A DNA stretch of 64,000 bases from Chimonanthus salicifolius (lineage: Eukaryota; Streptophyta; Magnoliopsida; Laurales; Calycanthaceae), in the NCBI GenBank assembly GCA_013350335.1, contig CM023539.1, forward strand, positions 71,196,781-71,260,780, read 5' to 3'. This document shows, piece after piece, positions 34,857 through 46,878 of the stretch; within the stretch, counting starts at the first letter, position 1; every line of letters starts with the position of its first letter. Made by a program: the position numbers and the translations under genes. Below the pieces are notes generated by a model, which saw only the letters and a program-made list of their open reading frames with translations, had not been told where the DNA came from and ran no database searches.

Positions 34857-35890
34857 CTGCAATAATCCAAACAATATTACAAAAATACAAGAATAAGAAA
34901 GATGTAATCCTTTGACAATTCCATCTTTTTAGAAGTTGCAGATATATAAGTTGCTAAATTGCAGAGAATTCCACTTCCCTTTTTTCTGCCACGACATTCG
35001 AATATGTGAAGCTAACTTTCATATTTTTCACTGATTTTAGCAGGCCTCGCCTGTCGAGAATAGAAAGGGACAGCCACCAACCCTCGTAGGCAAGGATGTA
35101 GCTGAGCTGTGGTTCAAAGCATCTCTCTAAGGAGAGACATTCCCTTCCACTCTCTTTCCCAATTTTATTTTATAAAATCCTATTTCCGAGAGATTTCTAT
35201 GTTGTAGAGATCCTTTCTAGGATTTTCTTTCTTTTTGGGGATATTAGGTCTCAATTCAAACAAATAAAAATTGGGATTCTTTATGCCCCCTTTGAAATGT
35301 ATTAGAGAGATTTTGGAGAGCTCTCTTCTAGGGTTTTTAAGAGATCTCTTGTATGTGAAATTGCGGAGTAGGTGAGCTTTTTTTATTTGTGCATGACATA
35401 TTGCAATTCTCCCATTCTTATTTCTTGATAAATGAAGTCATCTACCTTCGCCCATAGATATAGACATCACTATTGAACTACATTAAATTGTCTCTCCTTG
35501 TGTAGTATGCATATGAGTTGAATTTTATGTTGATTTATTTGAATTGCACCTTTTCCACATCATAACACTATTATCTATCTAATGAAGTGTACAACAATAT
35601 GTCTTCTTTAAGATACTCAATCCATCTGATGAAAATGGAAATTTCCAACCAATACTCCACATTTAATAGGACAACAATTACAAATGATCATCTGATGGAC
35701 CAGATTTTGAGCAGCTCACATCCAATATGGACTCACTGTATGAAGGATTAGATGAGCAAATTTTAGGCTAATATACATTTTGTTGGGTCTAATAGACACT
35801 CTATCAAACACCTTATATATCCTCACACTAATATTTTTCTATTGCAAATATGAAGTACCTACATGCATCCCATGGATATATAGATCTCAC

Positions 35891-35962
35891 AGTTGTTTCA
35901 ATGAGGTATAATCTCCAATGTTAGATGGAATAGTACCAGAGAGCATATTACTTCTCAAGATT
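35891..35962 (-). pseudogene. LRR exon ILRSNMLSGTIP, copy 2, good donor
   Basis: 72 bp with donor GTGAGA at 35885-35890, where copy 1 is mutated. It is the last exon before the shared segment breaks at 36057, so the more N-terminal LRR exons of this copy are absent here. Confidence 0.85.
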
Positions 35963-36057
35963 CTGTTGAAAGCATAAAAGCCATTTGACCATATCATTGC
36001 AAATTTCAGAAATATGTAGCCAAATAGAAGTGCTAACAGAGCAGTATAAAAGCATGA

Positions 36058-36690
36058 TGAACAAGAAAAGAGCGGACAAATGAAGGGATATTGGGATTCC
36101 TGTATACGAAGAATCAGGAAAAGATAGATTGAAATCTCTCTCTTTCTCGGATTACCAGAGGATTGGCAGCAGGGTGAGCAGATCGGTTTGCAGTGGGGTT
36201 GTGCAAAACGACGGGCAAATCTGGGGTTTTTTCAGATCTGCGAGTGGAGGCCATCACACGCCAGAGTCAGCCAGATCTGAGCAGATCTACAGGTCAGTTT
36301 GCAAAGAGGGCAGCAGCGCCGGGAACAGAAGCTGCAACCTCGTCGACCGTCAGAGAAAGGGAGGCGAGCAGAGGCAGCTGCTGCGAGCGGCAAACACAAA
36401 ATTTGTCTGCGTCGGATCGAAAAAGAAGAAGGGGTTGAGCAGGAAGGGAACCCAGAAAGCATCGCCGGTAGAAAAGGGAAGAAACACGGCTCAACGGCTT
36501 TAAAATTTGAACTTCTAGCCGTTGAGGTGGACGAAGATTCTTCGTCACCTTTGAAAACCGGCGTCCTTTTTTTATGCAAAATTACACAAAAATTTGAACG
36601 ATGACACGTCCGCTTATTTGAGAGAATTTTGAGGATTTTCTAAAGAGGCCTCTACATTTCTTATAATGTTATAAAAAATCTCTACGGTTT
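36058..36690. other. GC-rich patch at the duplication breakpoint
   Basis: From about 36120 to 36560 the base composition is clearly GC-richer than the flanks, and several open frames overlap on both strands (up to 124 codons). No protein family was recognised in any of them. It could be a 5' exon or UTR of a gene, or captured sequence in a transposon. The abrupt start next to the lost homology makes a rearrangement junction likely. Confidence 0.4.
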
Positions 36691-37650
36691 GGTAGAATTT
36701 TAAATAAGCCCCTCAGTTTTGGTTTGATATTTTTAAAGGCCCATCTGGAAAAGTTAATTTTCAAATTTTCAAGTTGTCCTCCCATATTTTATCATTTGAA
36801 TAATGTGTATTTCTAAAATTTCTCAAATTGAATATCTAGACTAATTACAATAGCCTGATAAAAATAGTTTAAAAATTCAAGGTCTTTTGACACTCCTAAA
36901 TGCTTAAAACACAGTGTTTTACAAATAAGGGTATCCCTTGGCTGTGCCAAAAATATACTTGGGAGTGTCAAAAGACCTTGAAGTCTTAAAGTATTTTTAT
37001 CAGGTTATCGTAATTAGTCCGGATATTCAATTTCAGAAATTTTGGAAATACACAGTGCTTAAAAAATAACTTTAAAGTTTTAAAAGAGATTTTATTATTT
37101 AACGTCAATATAGACAGTTATTTTTTAAGCATTGTGTATTTCCAAAATTTCTCAAATTGAATATCCGGACTAACTACGATAACCTGATAAAAATACTTTA
37201 AGACTTTAAGGTCTTTTGACACTTCCAAATGTGTTTTCGGCACAGCCAAGGGATACCCTTATTTGTAAAACACTGTATTTTAAGCATTTGAGAGTGTCAA
37301 AAGACTTTAAATTCTTAAAGTATTTTTATCAAGCTATCGTAATTAGTAATTAGTCCAGATATTCAATTTGAGAAATTTTGGAAATACACAGTGCTTAAAA
37401 AATAACTTTAAAATTTAAAAAAAATTATTTAAATAATACAGCATTACTATAGCATCAGCAGCAATTCCTTCGGAGGATCCTTAGGATCCTTCGAACAATT
37501 TGACTATGGAGTCGAATTGTCCGAAGGTTCATTCGAATAATTTTTCAGAATTGGAGGGCAAAATGACAATTTCACTTGAAAATTTGAAAACGGATGTCTA
37601 GTAACAGATTTTCTAGATGTCTAAATGGGGGCCTTTTTAAATGTACATTA
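36690..37650. repeat. Fold-back element with nested hairpins
   Basis: Two hairpins, 36805-37053 and 37134-37389, are each inverted repeats (outer words GTGTATTTC and GAAATACAC, inner AAGGTCTTTTGACACT and its complement). Their centres (AAGGGTATCCCTTGGCTGTG and its reverse complement) are also inverted to each other, so the block is a palindrome of palindromes. Flanks at about 36738-36783 and 37554-37640 match in inverted form as well (TCAAATTTTCAAG, TTTTTAAAGGCC). No coding sequence: fold-back or MITE-like. Confidence 0.75.
37470..37545. repeat. Short hairpins in the right fold-back arm
   Basis: CCTTCGAACAATTTGACT and AGTCGAATTGTCCGAAGG (about 37494-37533) pair with two mismatches around a 4 bp loop. 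Next to it GGATCCTTAGGATCC is near-palindromic. Confidence 0.6.
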
Positions 37651-39880
37651 AGAGACCCACTTAGTGTTAACTTATTTGACTAAAAGTTACATTTTATAGT
37701 TACTTGATAAAGACTTTCGTTTGTTTTTTAATATTCTAACGTTCTCATTCCCTTTGATTTCATTAAACTCAAAAAAAAAAAAAAAAAACTAAAAGGACTC
37801 CTATCCTTTTGTGCCACCTCCTTAGTGTTCATTTGGGAATTGTTGCTAAGACAAGCTCCAAGATTTTAGGGATGCTTTACAATTTTAGGGATTTCAAACT
37901 ACATTGAGTTTTCATTAACTTTTTGGGTAAGGAATCCCATAACTTTTCCCTACTCCAGGCATATGGGCGTTGTAATTGGGTACATGGAGACCCAAGCACC
38001 ATAAATGAGTCCTTTGGTCCATATATATTGAGGTCATCAAGAGCTCAATCAAAGATGATCTAATTGAAGGTGAAGCTTCCATCTCTCAAGCACCCAAGAT
38101 TTTTTATCTAAGAAGAATTGAAGATTTCATCCATTTTATGCATGAAGTTTCAGACTAATTCCATCAATTGAAACTACCACCATAGAGACTTTAGTCTTAA
38201 AACTACTCAATTAACCATAATTGAGTATGGCAAAGACAATGGTGCCTAAGACTCTCTTCAACGCCCAAAAGCCACTCTGATTAACCCAAAATTACCCTAA
38301 GATTATGAGATATAACGCCAACACCTGAATTAACCCAAAACCCCTAAAACCCGTTATTACTGTGCAAGCCCAAAAAGCTTCAATCAAATACATCGGAGTG
38401 TCTATTTCCAATAAAGTTTGTACGGTGGTCCGATTTTAATACCTAGTAATTTTCTAAAAGGTCAAACCTTAAAAAAATGTTGCCCTGAGTAGGTTTTAAA
38501 AGTTCGCTCAGATTGACCAAAAACGTGTCTTGTTGCACCAACCCTTTCTTTCCCTTCCTTTGCTTGCAAGGACATGGTTCACCCCCATCTGGGCAACCTT
38601 CTACCATCGGCCTCATGGCCAAAGCTCGATCAAGCCTTCTACTTTATAGCCCTAGTGGCCCTTCCCCAGCCAAGTCACTCTCTGTCTGCTCATGGGATAG
38701 CTCTCATGGGCAACCCTCTCCCTTTCCTTCAAATTTCATTTTCTTTAAAAAGAGGCATGTGGTCCCTTTCATAGGGTCTCCCTCTCTCCTCTCACGGTCA
38801 CTCTCTCTTTACCTATCAATCTCTCTTAAGATTTCGATCTCTCATTCTCTAAAAGTCTCTCGCTCTCTCTCTTGGTAGAAATCATTATCCTCTCCCTGAA
38901 CTGCATTCCTCTTCCATTTCTCAGGTCGGTTTCTTCTCCGTTTTCCCCTTTTCTTTTTGTAAGTTTTTTAAATTTAGTTTTGATTTCAATCAAATAGAAA
39001 TCTTGTTTTTATTAGGGAAGATTGGTTTTAAAAAAGAAGAAGGATTTATTGTAAATAAAATGGGTTTCTAAAAACTATCTTCTTCTTCTCCATTCTGCCT
39101 TGTATCTGGGCAAAACGACACACTGTCAGACAATCCATGGTCGGTCCGACCGATCTTCTTACCCATCGGTTGAACCGATCTTTTAGTCGACCGAAAATAA
39201 TAATAGTTCAACCAACCAATAACTAAAAGTTTGTTTTTAAGAGGTTTTCCCTTTCTTCTATTTTCCAGTTCATTTCGCCTCTTGAGTTTCTTCAGAATGT
39301 TTAGGAGTCATTATTTCACAGAACAATAGTGAGGAGATTCAAACACACTTAGGAGTTTAAATATTATTTTAAATTCAATATTTTATTTGCATTACATTAT
39401 TGAATTGATAACTGTGAAACAATTATATGCTATTAATCTAAATGCAATGATGGGTTCCGATGTATGTTTGAATAGAAAGACGTGATTGAGCCTAAAATGA
39501 TACTGGGTTTCACTTACTCGTAAGGGGGTTAATAGTCGATTTTGGACACCGAATGTAAATGTGATTATATACAGGAGAGTATGGGCCTAGCTGTCTACCC
39601 GATTATAGGACTCAGTCATGTGCATGATTTATTAATATTCTTGAATGTGTTTAATATAGGATTGAGCATGTTTTAGGGTTAAACATAAGTCTCCAATATG
39701 ATGTTAGCTATGTTAACCATGTGGTAATTATGATTGGACTATATACCTGAGTAGAATGCATGACTCCGAAATGATTTGATTGTGTATGCTGCTATTCATC
39801 GCATGGATTGGTAGACTGTGTGCAGGCTATGTATCCATTGTTCATGGGAGTTAAGCCACGTTGGCCACTTATGGATACTT
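37651..39880. other. Unidentified, LTR- or UTR-like sequence
   Basis: An 18 bp A-run lies at 37771-37788. Around 38750-38880 a pyrimidine-rich CTCTCT stretch and a following T-rich tract look like a 5' UTR and intron start. The plus-strand frames at 38513-38878 match no family known to me. The texture of long retroelement LTRs is suggested but no ends were found. Confidence 0.3.
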
Positions 39881-39882
39881 GT

Positions 39883-40135
39883 GATCCGTTGTCCGCTTAT
39901 TGTGTTGACCTCTTACGGAAACCTGAGTATTGATTCGTCGTCTGTTTGTTGCATTGACCTCTTACAAAAGCCTGAGTACTGATCCATTGTCCGCTTGTTG
40001 TGTTGACCTCTTACAGATGTGTGAGTATTGATTAGCTATTTGCTTGTTGCGTTGACCTCCTACCGATGTATATGCATTATCTGTTGTCTGTTGGTTGCGT
40101 TGACCTCTTACAAATGCATGTGTACTACTGATCCA
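39883..40135 (+). repeat. Minisatellite, ~49 bp x 5
   Basis: The core TTGACCTCTTAC recurs at about 39905, 39954, 40003, 40052 and 40100 (spacing 48-49 bp), with TTGTCCGCTTGTTG-like sequence before it and TGAGTATTGATT-like after it. Partly diverged units with GAGCCACGTT.GACCAC flank the run at both ends (39852 and 40150). Confidence 0.85.
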
Positions 40136-40343
40136 TTGTCCGTGGGAATTGAGCCACGTTGACCACGTATGGATATTGGTAGGCACTGTGTGAGTCACAT
40201 GGAGTGATTATTTGTGACTTATGCTTGAATTGATGGTTGATAATCCATGATGTTATCTGTTGTATGATAGCTATGATATGCATGCTTTAGAAAATAATTG
40301 TTGATAAGTTATTGGCATGCTTGATTGATAATATGTTGTTGGA

Positions 40344-40461
40344 TAGAATTAGAGTCCAACGCTCTAATTTTATTTCAGGGACACGAGCACTATGTTTTGA
40401 CGAGAATTAGGGTAGAATTAGAGTCCAACTGTCTAATTTTATTTCAGGGACACGAGCACTA
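40344..40461 (+). repeat. 49 bp direct repeat pair
   Basis: Nearly identical 49 bp units at 40344-40392 and 40413-40461 (TAGAATTAGAGTCCAAC...GGGACACGAGCACTA) are separated by 20 bp. Each contains a small inverted pair, AATTAGAG and CTCTAATT. Confidence 0.85.
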
Positions 40462-42900
40462 ATGGATATTTTATTTTAGGGCCTCACTCGCTCACGCTCA
40501 CATTCAACAAGGGATTTTTTTTGCAAATGAGATTTTTAACAGTGCTGAATTTTGATTGAGTTCTCTAATTTTTAATCTGTTTATATATAAATATCGTTTG
40601 AATTATCTTTTCAAATTAAAATTTTCATGCCTTTAAAAATTAAATAAACACACTTAATAAAAAATGGATTGTACCCCATTTTGTATATATTTTTTTTTTA
40701 GCTTCATTTCTTTTATTTATTGACTTAAAATTTTCTCGATGTATAATTTTTATAATTTTAAAAAGATAAATATAAGGCCTAAATAAAATTACGTCCAATC
40801 AGTATATTTGGATGCAATAATTTTTTTATTATAGATAATAATGATTAATAGTGAATATAATGAAAATAACATTAAAAATAAATAATTTCGTTATAAATTA
40901 GAGATCTAAAATAAATTATTGATTAAAACTAACTATTTGACAAGCACACAAGGATATAGGGTTTCACCTTCCAACATCTTATTTATATTAAATTAATAAA
41001 TGACAATTTTTAGCACATAGTTACATATTAATTTGTGTCATAATTTTAAAAATATTAGATACTCTAAAATTTTACTTCTTTATCCTACATTGATTGTAGA
41101 AAGTAATTTGATTTGTTTCTTTCCTAAATTTTAAAAGATAAATTAACTGTAACTTGTCACATCAATATAAGTGTGTGAAAAGATATATTTTTTAGTAAAT
41201 TTAATATGTTCCATTTAAAAGTGTCTCAACATAGATGTCCATTAGTTGATATTTTTTGAGTTTTCAGATATGTAAACACTACAGTCGGAATATGATTTGA
41301 TATTTTAAAATATTCGTCCACTCTATGTCAAATTTTGGACCATTGAGTTCATTTTATCGTAAACTAACTTATCATGATAAAGTGAATGGTAAAATAGCTT
41401 AGTGGTCAATTCCATACTGAAAGGGATGATGAACATGGTTAGCTCTCTGTATAGAAAATCATTATCTGCAATTCTACGATCAGCCTTTGCAATCGTATTG
41501 GTATGTTTGTCTTCTTACTTGGTGCATGAATACATTTCGTAATAGAGGAATATTTGTGAAACTGTGAGATCTGAAAACTTGAATATTTTTGCACTTATTC
41601 CAAGCACAAACATCTGATATGGTGGCTCTGTTGTGAACAGGGGATTGTCCAAAAATCTCATTGATTGAATAATATTTATCATTTTATCATTTTTTCCTCC
41701 ATCATGTTCCAGTAGTCTTCTCTCTCTCTTCTAAGTTTCTAATGCTTCAGAAACATTCAATCACAAAAATAATATAAACAAACAAATTCATTCAAAGATG
41801 CTCATCCCATGTTACATGGGAGAACTGTTCTTAAAAGAATTAGAATATTTAGGAAGGCTCTACTTACTATTCTCTCTTGAATGTATAAAGAGATTGAATA
41901 ATATATTATCCTTTTATGATTTATCTTGAGTGTATGGGGTTTTCGGGTTCTTTATACATGCTTTATACTTGCGTTTTTATGGAGCATTGTGTATATTGGC
42001 TCCACCCGCTTATTCTCTTCATGTTCTCCATGTAGCCTCGTATAACTCTCTTATACTTGGCAACTTTCTCTTTTGTACCCTCTAATTTTAATTAATTAAA
42101 TTATCTGTCTCCATTTCAAAAAATCAATTTTCGAAGAATTGAATTGGATTGTGAAACCATAAGTTAATGAAAATCATAAGTTTTAAATCATTGAAGAGTA
42201 AGATTTTTAAATTCTATCAAATTTATTATTTAACATCGAAGCCTCATGGCATGGACTGGCATGTTATCTTTCATTAGTCCAATTTCAATCTTATATTTTT
42301 ATCTTGACTTAGGACGAGGATAGGTTAAGGGGTCGTTTGGTTGTGCTGAAATCTGGCGAATTCCATTGAAATTGTACGATATTTCTGGGAAATACAAAAA
42401 GGAGACCATTTGGCTCTCCTTTGACTGTCCATTTTTAAAAGAAATGACAATCGAAAACACTCCTAAGTTTTGATGAGTTTTAGAATTTTCCACCGAAAAC
42501 CTCTTGACTCGTATATTCATGTATTACTAGGGCCAGCAACACGATCCAACAGTAGTGAGTGCGAGTTGGCCACCCATTCATTTCAAACTAAATCAGAAGG
42601 TACGTCTAGTTTATGGTTATAATAAAATGTATATATAATTGTAAACATTTAGGGTTTAGGGTTTAGTAAATGTATATATTCTTTCTATATATATACATTG
42701 TAAAATGTAAATATTCTTTCTACTCCAAGTAGAAGAAAACACAAAAACCAAGATATATCAAAACTTTTTTTCAATCTCATTGTAAAATATCAAGTTGGCA
42801 GATCTGTTTAATGGTACATAGAGCTTTAACAGATGAAATTAGGAAAGTACTTAAGTTATTTTGTCCCTTCTTGAATCTACGATAATTTCTTTTATGGTTC
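40462..42900. other. AT-rich intergenic DNA
   Basis: No gene was recognised. A short telomere-like run (TTTAGGG about three times) lies at 42647-42667. The segment 42327-42520 begins GGGGTCGTTTGGTT, a common end of plant MITEs, but no matching end or target duplication was found. Confidence 0.4.
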
Positions 42901-42904
42901 ACAG

Positions 42905-43240
42905 GTGAGGATGATAATGGATAAGTTTGGGATACCTGCTCTCAGGAATGCATGGTATGATGCTGATCAAATTGGTGATCATATCTTACATGGTTATACA
43001 AAAGTAAGTCATATTTGATAACTGCATCTTCTTTTTTATTTTGCATCAGTAAGAGTTCTTGCCAGGGAAGACTGTGATGCATGCTAATGTCATTCTCAAA
43101 GGCAATTGAGTTGTTCTCTATGCCGCCCTTGAGAGTCAATGATTGGGATAAAGCTCTCTTAGACTACACAGTAGTAATGCTTACAGATTCTTCATCTGAA
43201 TCAAAGCCTCCTTTAGCAAGAAGACTCAATGAGATCAGGT
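42905..43240 (+). pseudogene. Alpha/beta-hydrolase gene fragment
   Basis: The exon near 42905-43001 encodes MIMDKFGIPALRNAWYDADQ then IGDHILHGYTK and ends at a donor GTAAGT. Further on (about 43105-43240) AIELFSMPPLRVNDWDKALL and SKPPLARRLNEIRCP read in one frame. These match the C-terminal half of plant alpha/beta-hydrolases (the At1g80280-like group: LHGYTKPL..GWDKAL..LT...PL..RL.EI.CPVLIVTGD). After RCP the family's catalytic-Asp segment (VTGD) and the catalytic His part are absent, so this is a fragment. A good acceptor before the second part is not evident. Confidence 0.72.
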
Positions 43241-43478
43241 GTCCATGTATAATAATGAGACTCATGTTTACTATGCATTGCAATTTGTGGATGTCAGGAG
43301 AACTTGCCACCATAATATTTACTCTCTTTGTTTCATCAATAAATATGTACATAGGAATCTAGCATAGGATAATGTGTATGATTCTGTAAATCCCAAAACG
43401 TAGTATTCATGGAAGCGAATAATATTTAGATAAGTTTTAATAAAATTTATTTAAAAATAAAATGCAAAAATATTATAA

Positions 43479-43960
43479 TTAATTTTTTTTTAAACTTAAC
43501 CATAAACCTTTATTAAAAGGAAATGATTACACCAACTTATCTAGGTCTGGCATCCAAGATGAATGCCGGAAATTAATCATACACCCAAATCAAAAGAAAA
43601 TACCCTAAATTGCTTCAATATCTCAAAAGCTTCATACCAAGGATAAATCACAATAGAAGTTGTGCATGAATAAGCCATTATTTACTTGGAAGTCTACCAC
43701 CCCATTTGCCAACCATCTTAAATGAGATATTATGTTGCCCATCTTATTCTAGATTTCCCTTGCTTACAGGCCTGCAAAGGACCCTCTTCCTTCTTGATAC
43801 CCACTTTAGAGCATTTTCATAGTCACCTTCAATGATTAAATTTTCCTGAAAGTATCCTGTGAAGATCATGAAAGCTTCTAGCATGGATAAAACCTCTGTC
43901 CAACTGGATCCATTCCTTCCTACTAGTCTTTGACCAAAAAAAAAACACACACATTGCAAT
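43479..43960 (-). mobile_element. LINE 3' fragment (RNase H end)
   Basis: The minus-strand reading FQENLIIEGDYENALKWVSR and then, after indels, a WGGRLPS stretch match the C-terminal RNase H part of plant L1-like elements (the acidic Asp of EGD is present). The T-run at 43482-43491 is the poly(A) end. The fragment is 5'-truncated with several stops. Confidence 0.72.
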
Positions 43961-46878
43961 CATGTTGAATTACCCTGGTTGGACCTGATTTTAAAAATCA
44001 TTTTATAAAATGCACTCAAAATAATCAAATAATGAAGTTTCCATGTTTAAATTAGATCGCAAAAGAAGAAGAGGTTTGATAATATTTTTTCATCATGCAA
44101 ACAATGTCAAGCAAGCATTGGAATAATCATGAAGAATCTGACATATATTAGAAGAATCCATGAAGAATCTTTGACGAGTTCATATGATGTACTCATGTAT
44201 TTTCCATAATTGAAAGTTTCTCTCCTTTATTGCATAAAAAGGAAAAAAAAAAAGCATAGGTATCTCTAGTTGTGGATGTACCCAATAGACAAACCAGGGG
44301 TTTAAAAGTCGGTATCAGCCGATATTTTTCTCTCTTAATTTTTTCCTTTTTTTTTTAAAAAAAAAGTATTAATATCGGCCTTAACAAACAGGCTTCGTCA
44401 TTTTTTTTATCAAAGAAAAGAGCCATCCCAAAATGCAATTTCCAAGGAAAAAAAACAATAAGGCCTCAACAAAAGTGGAAACCAAAACATAACCTTGCCA
44501 AAGCAATAGAGCACTCTAATGCAATCAAACTACAGCTTCACCCAGCTACTATTGGAAATATAAGCACAAGGCGAACACCAAAAGAAAATCTTCAGGTCAT
44601 TCAACGTGAGAGAGAGGACTATGAAAGGACTTAGGACTGAATCAATACGGAAAGATGACAATTGGTTTCCTCAAGTGGGTAATGTAATGAAGGGCGGAAG
44701 AGTATCAAGTAAATGTATTTCATGATTTCAGTTTTTGCACATTACAAAATCTGAGCTAGCACATTACAAAATCTGAGCTAATAATTTATGCATGAAGATA
44801 AACCTCGAAATGCAGCTTTGAGCTTTGTTTCAGTTCGATGAATCCACAGAGAGAGGTACTGAAGAAGAAGCAATAAAAAGTAGAGATGCCTGCTGAAACA
44901 AGAATGGAAAATAGAAGAGAAATGCTACTTGAAAGAGACACCAGTAGAGACTGATGTCACCGAAGAGAGAGAGCATTTGAATCACAGTGAAAGTGTGAAA
45001 GGGAGCGAACCCACACGCGCTTACCTTTTTATTTTTTTAATTTTCGTCTTCTACCATTTGTCGATTTTATTCGTTGTTATTATGCGATACAAGATTCATT
45101 AGCACCCTCATTATAAAATTGTCACACTTTTTTAAGAAAATTATTATTGTGATTTTAAATTAACTCGCAAGCGGACGAACCACTTAATAGTATAGTGTAG
45201 GAGTGCGAGGTCGTACCCAAGGGAAATCAACAAAATATATGTATGAAATAAAAAATGTTACTATTAAAATAAGGTGATTTAATAAAATAATTTTCTAATA
45301 CATATAGTTATAATCCTAATTTAGCACAATAATTAATTGATTATCTAGTTTTTGTAGTTAACATAAATTTTGATTAAAATAGTAGAGTAAATTGAAATGA
45401 CCACATTCTAATTTAAAATGTAAATTTAATAAACAAATAAAATATTTCTAACCTAGTTAAATCGTTTTGAGGATTTTTGAGAAAGAATAAAATATATCAA
45501 TAATAATAATAAATTATTTACATATTTTACAATGGAATCGAGACAAGTATCGAAGGCGGCATGTTATCCTATTTAAAAATAAAATCATGGCCTAGACTCT
45601 GAAATATTCTAGAATTATAAAATATAATTCAAGTTCATTACCTATTAAAATTCTAATTAGAATATTTACGTCGTCCATTAAATCAGAATTTTTCAATTCA
45701 ACCCTTAGGCTTGAGCGGGGTTTAAACTTGCATTTCCCAAATCTAAAACAAACTGTTCTTGATAAGAACCTTAGACTGGAAAAACGGTCAAGTCCCACTG
45801 ATCCTAACAGGGGTTCTACTTTCATTGAAAAAATTCTAAAAATAATTTGTTTCATAATGTTCATAAAAAGAATTAAAATAAAATAGAAAACCATCACTAT
45901 TAAATATTTAATAATTGGGAACACCATAAATCTAAATAACCTGCCATGAATTTCATTTAAAAATTGGAATATAATGAAATACAATCCTTTGGACATCATT
46001 ACATAAAAATAAAAATAAATAACTTACAAGAAATTAAATATTTTTCTCTGTCCTTAGCTGTCCAACTTCAGTCCCTTCAATGTCTTGCCCGGTTCAACCT
46101 TCAATGGATCCAAAGCCATCAATTTATAGGAGTCAGAAGAGATGAGATAAGGGACCCTTCAAATTCAGCCAAAATAAGGGACTCATTCAAATTCAACCGA
46201 TTTTATCCCTTTTTTCTCTCTGTTGAGATAGGCTAACACCATCTTATCTCTGATCTTCCTTTATCCTTATCTTCTCTATCTTTTTCTATTGTTGCTGAGT
46301 TTCAAAATCTGGATAGTAAGATGGGTTGCTCGGCCATCCTCTTTCTTATCTCTTCCGGTCATCTCGATTGGCAAAATCAATTTCTTCTACCGTATCTCTT
46401 CTTCAAACGAAATTCATTGGTCCCACTTGGTATTTTGGACTTAAGATCCCATACTTGGACTTCACCCCTCACCCCCTAAACATGCATAAGGATGCTCAAG
46501 TTCATCTTACAAGCTGTTTGGGCCCTAAAATCATATGATTCACCATGATAGCAGATTCCCAAATTAAGAAAACACCACATCAGGATATAGGTGGAATGAA
46601 TTTGGATAATTTCTCTATTTAATTTAGCTTCCAAGTGAAAGATTTACATTTCTATCTCCTTATGCTCAAATGAGAATTCCACATTCGGTGACAGACCAAT
46701 AACATACATTCTCTAGGGCATATATAACATGTACCTGACATCTAGACGCTCTGGCTTTTGCACGTTACAATGAATTTCAATTAAGAAACATAACATGCTA
46801 GCTAAACATGCAGTTGGGAGTGGCGATGATGATGGTCATTATGATACTAATTGAACAAATGGACAAAATTTCCCTTAA
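43961..46878. other. 3' flank of PIROGI with repeat debris
   Basis: No gene recognised. 44340-44700 resembles a LINE 3' end on the minus strand (low certainty). A 22 bp tandem repeat (GCACATTACAAAATCTGAGC plus TA) lies at 44737-44780. 45160-46500 includes CTCGCAAGCGGACGAACC...GTGCGAGGTCGTACCCAAGG, a motif type common in decayed plant LTR retrotransposons. Open frames there match nothing known to me. Confidence 0.4.

Larger units (their letters stand above)
25593..35962 (-). pseudogene. LRR-VIII-2 receptor-like kinase, copy 2 (broken)
   Basis: A second copy of the kinase locus (shared segment about 25649-36057, matching 6647-18004). It keeps the natural C-terminus, APE, GDIEVSTVTS and a good splice donor where copy 1 is mutated. 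It has frameshifts in the two N-side kinase exons and only three LRR exons before the match ends at 36057. It likewise lacks malectin, transmembrane and P-loop exons. Many differences are 1 bp homopolymer losses, so some lesions may be assembly errors. Alternatives: tandem duplicate, or second haplotype. Confidence 0.85.

Noticed and set aside
36129..36604. Several 81-124 codon frames on both strands
   Set aside because: They overlap in a GC-rich patch; composition alone gives long frames, and no family is recognisable.
42327..42520. MITE starting GGGGTCGTTTGGTT
   Set aside because: No matching inverted end and no target duplication could be found.
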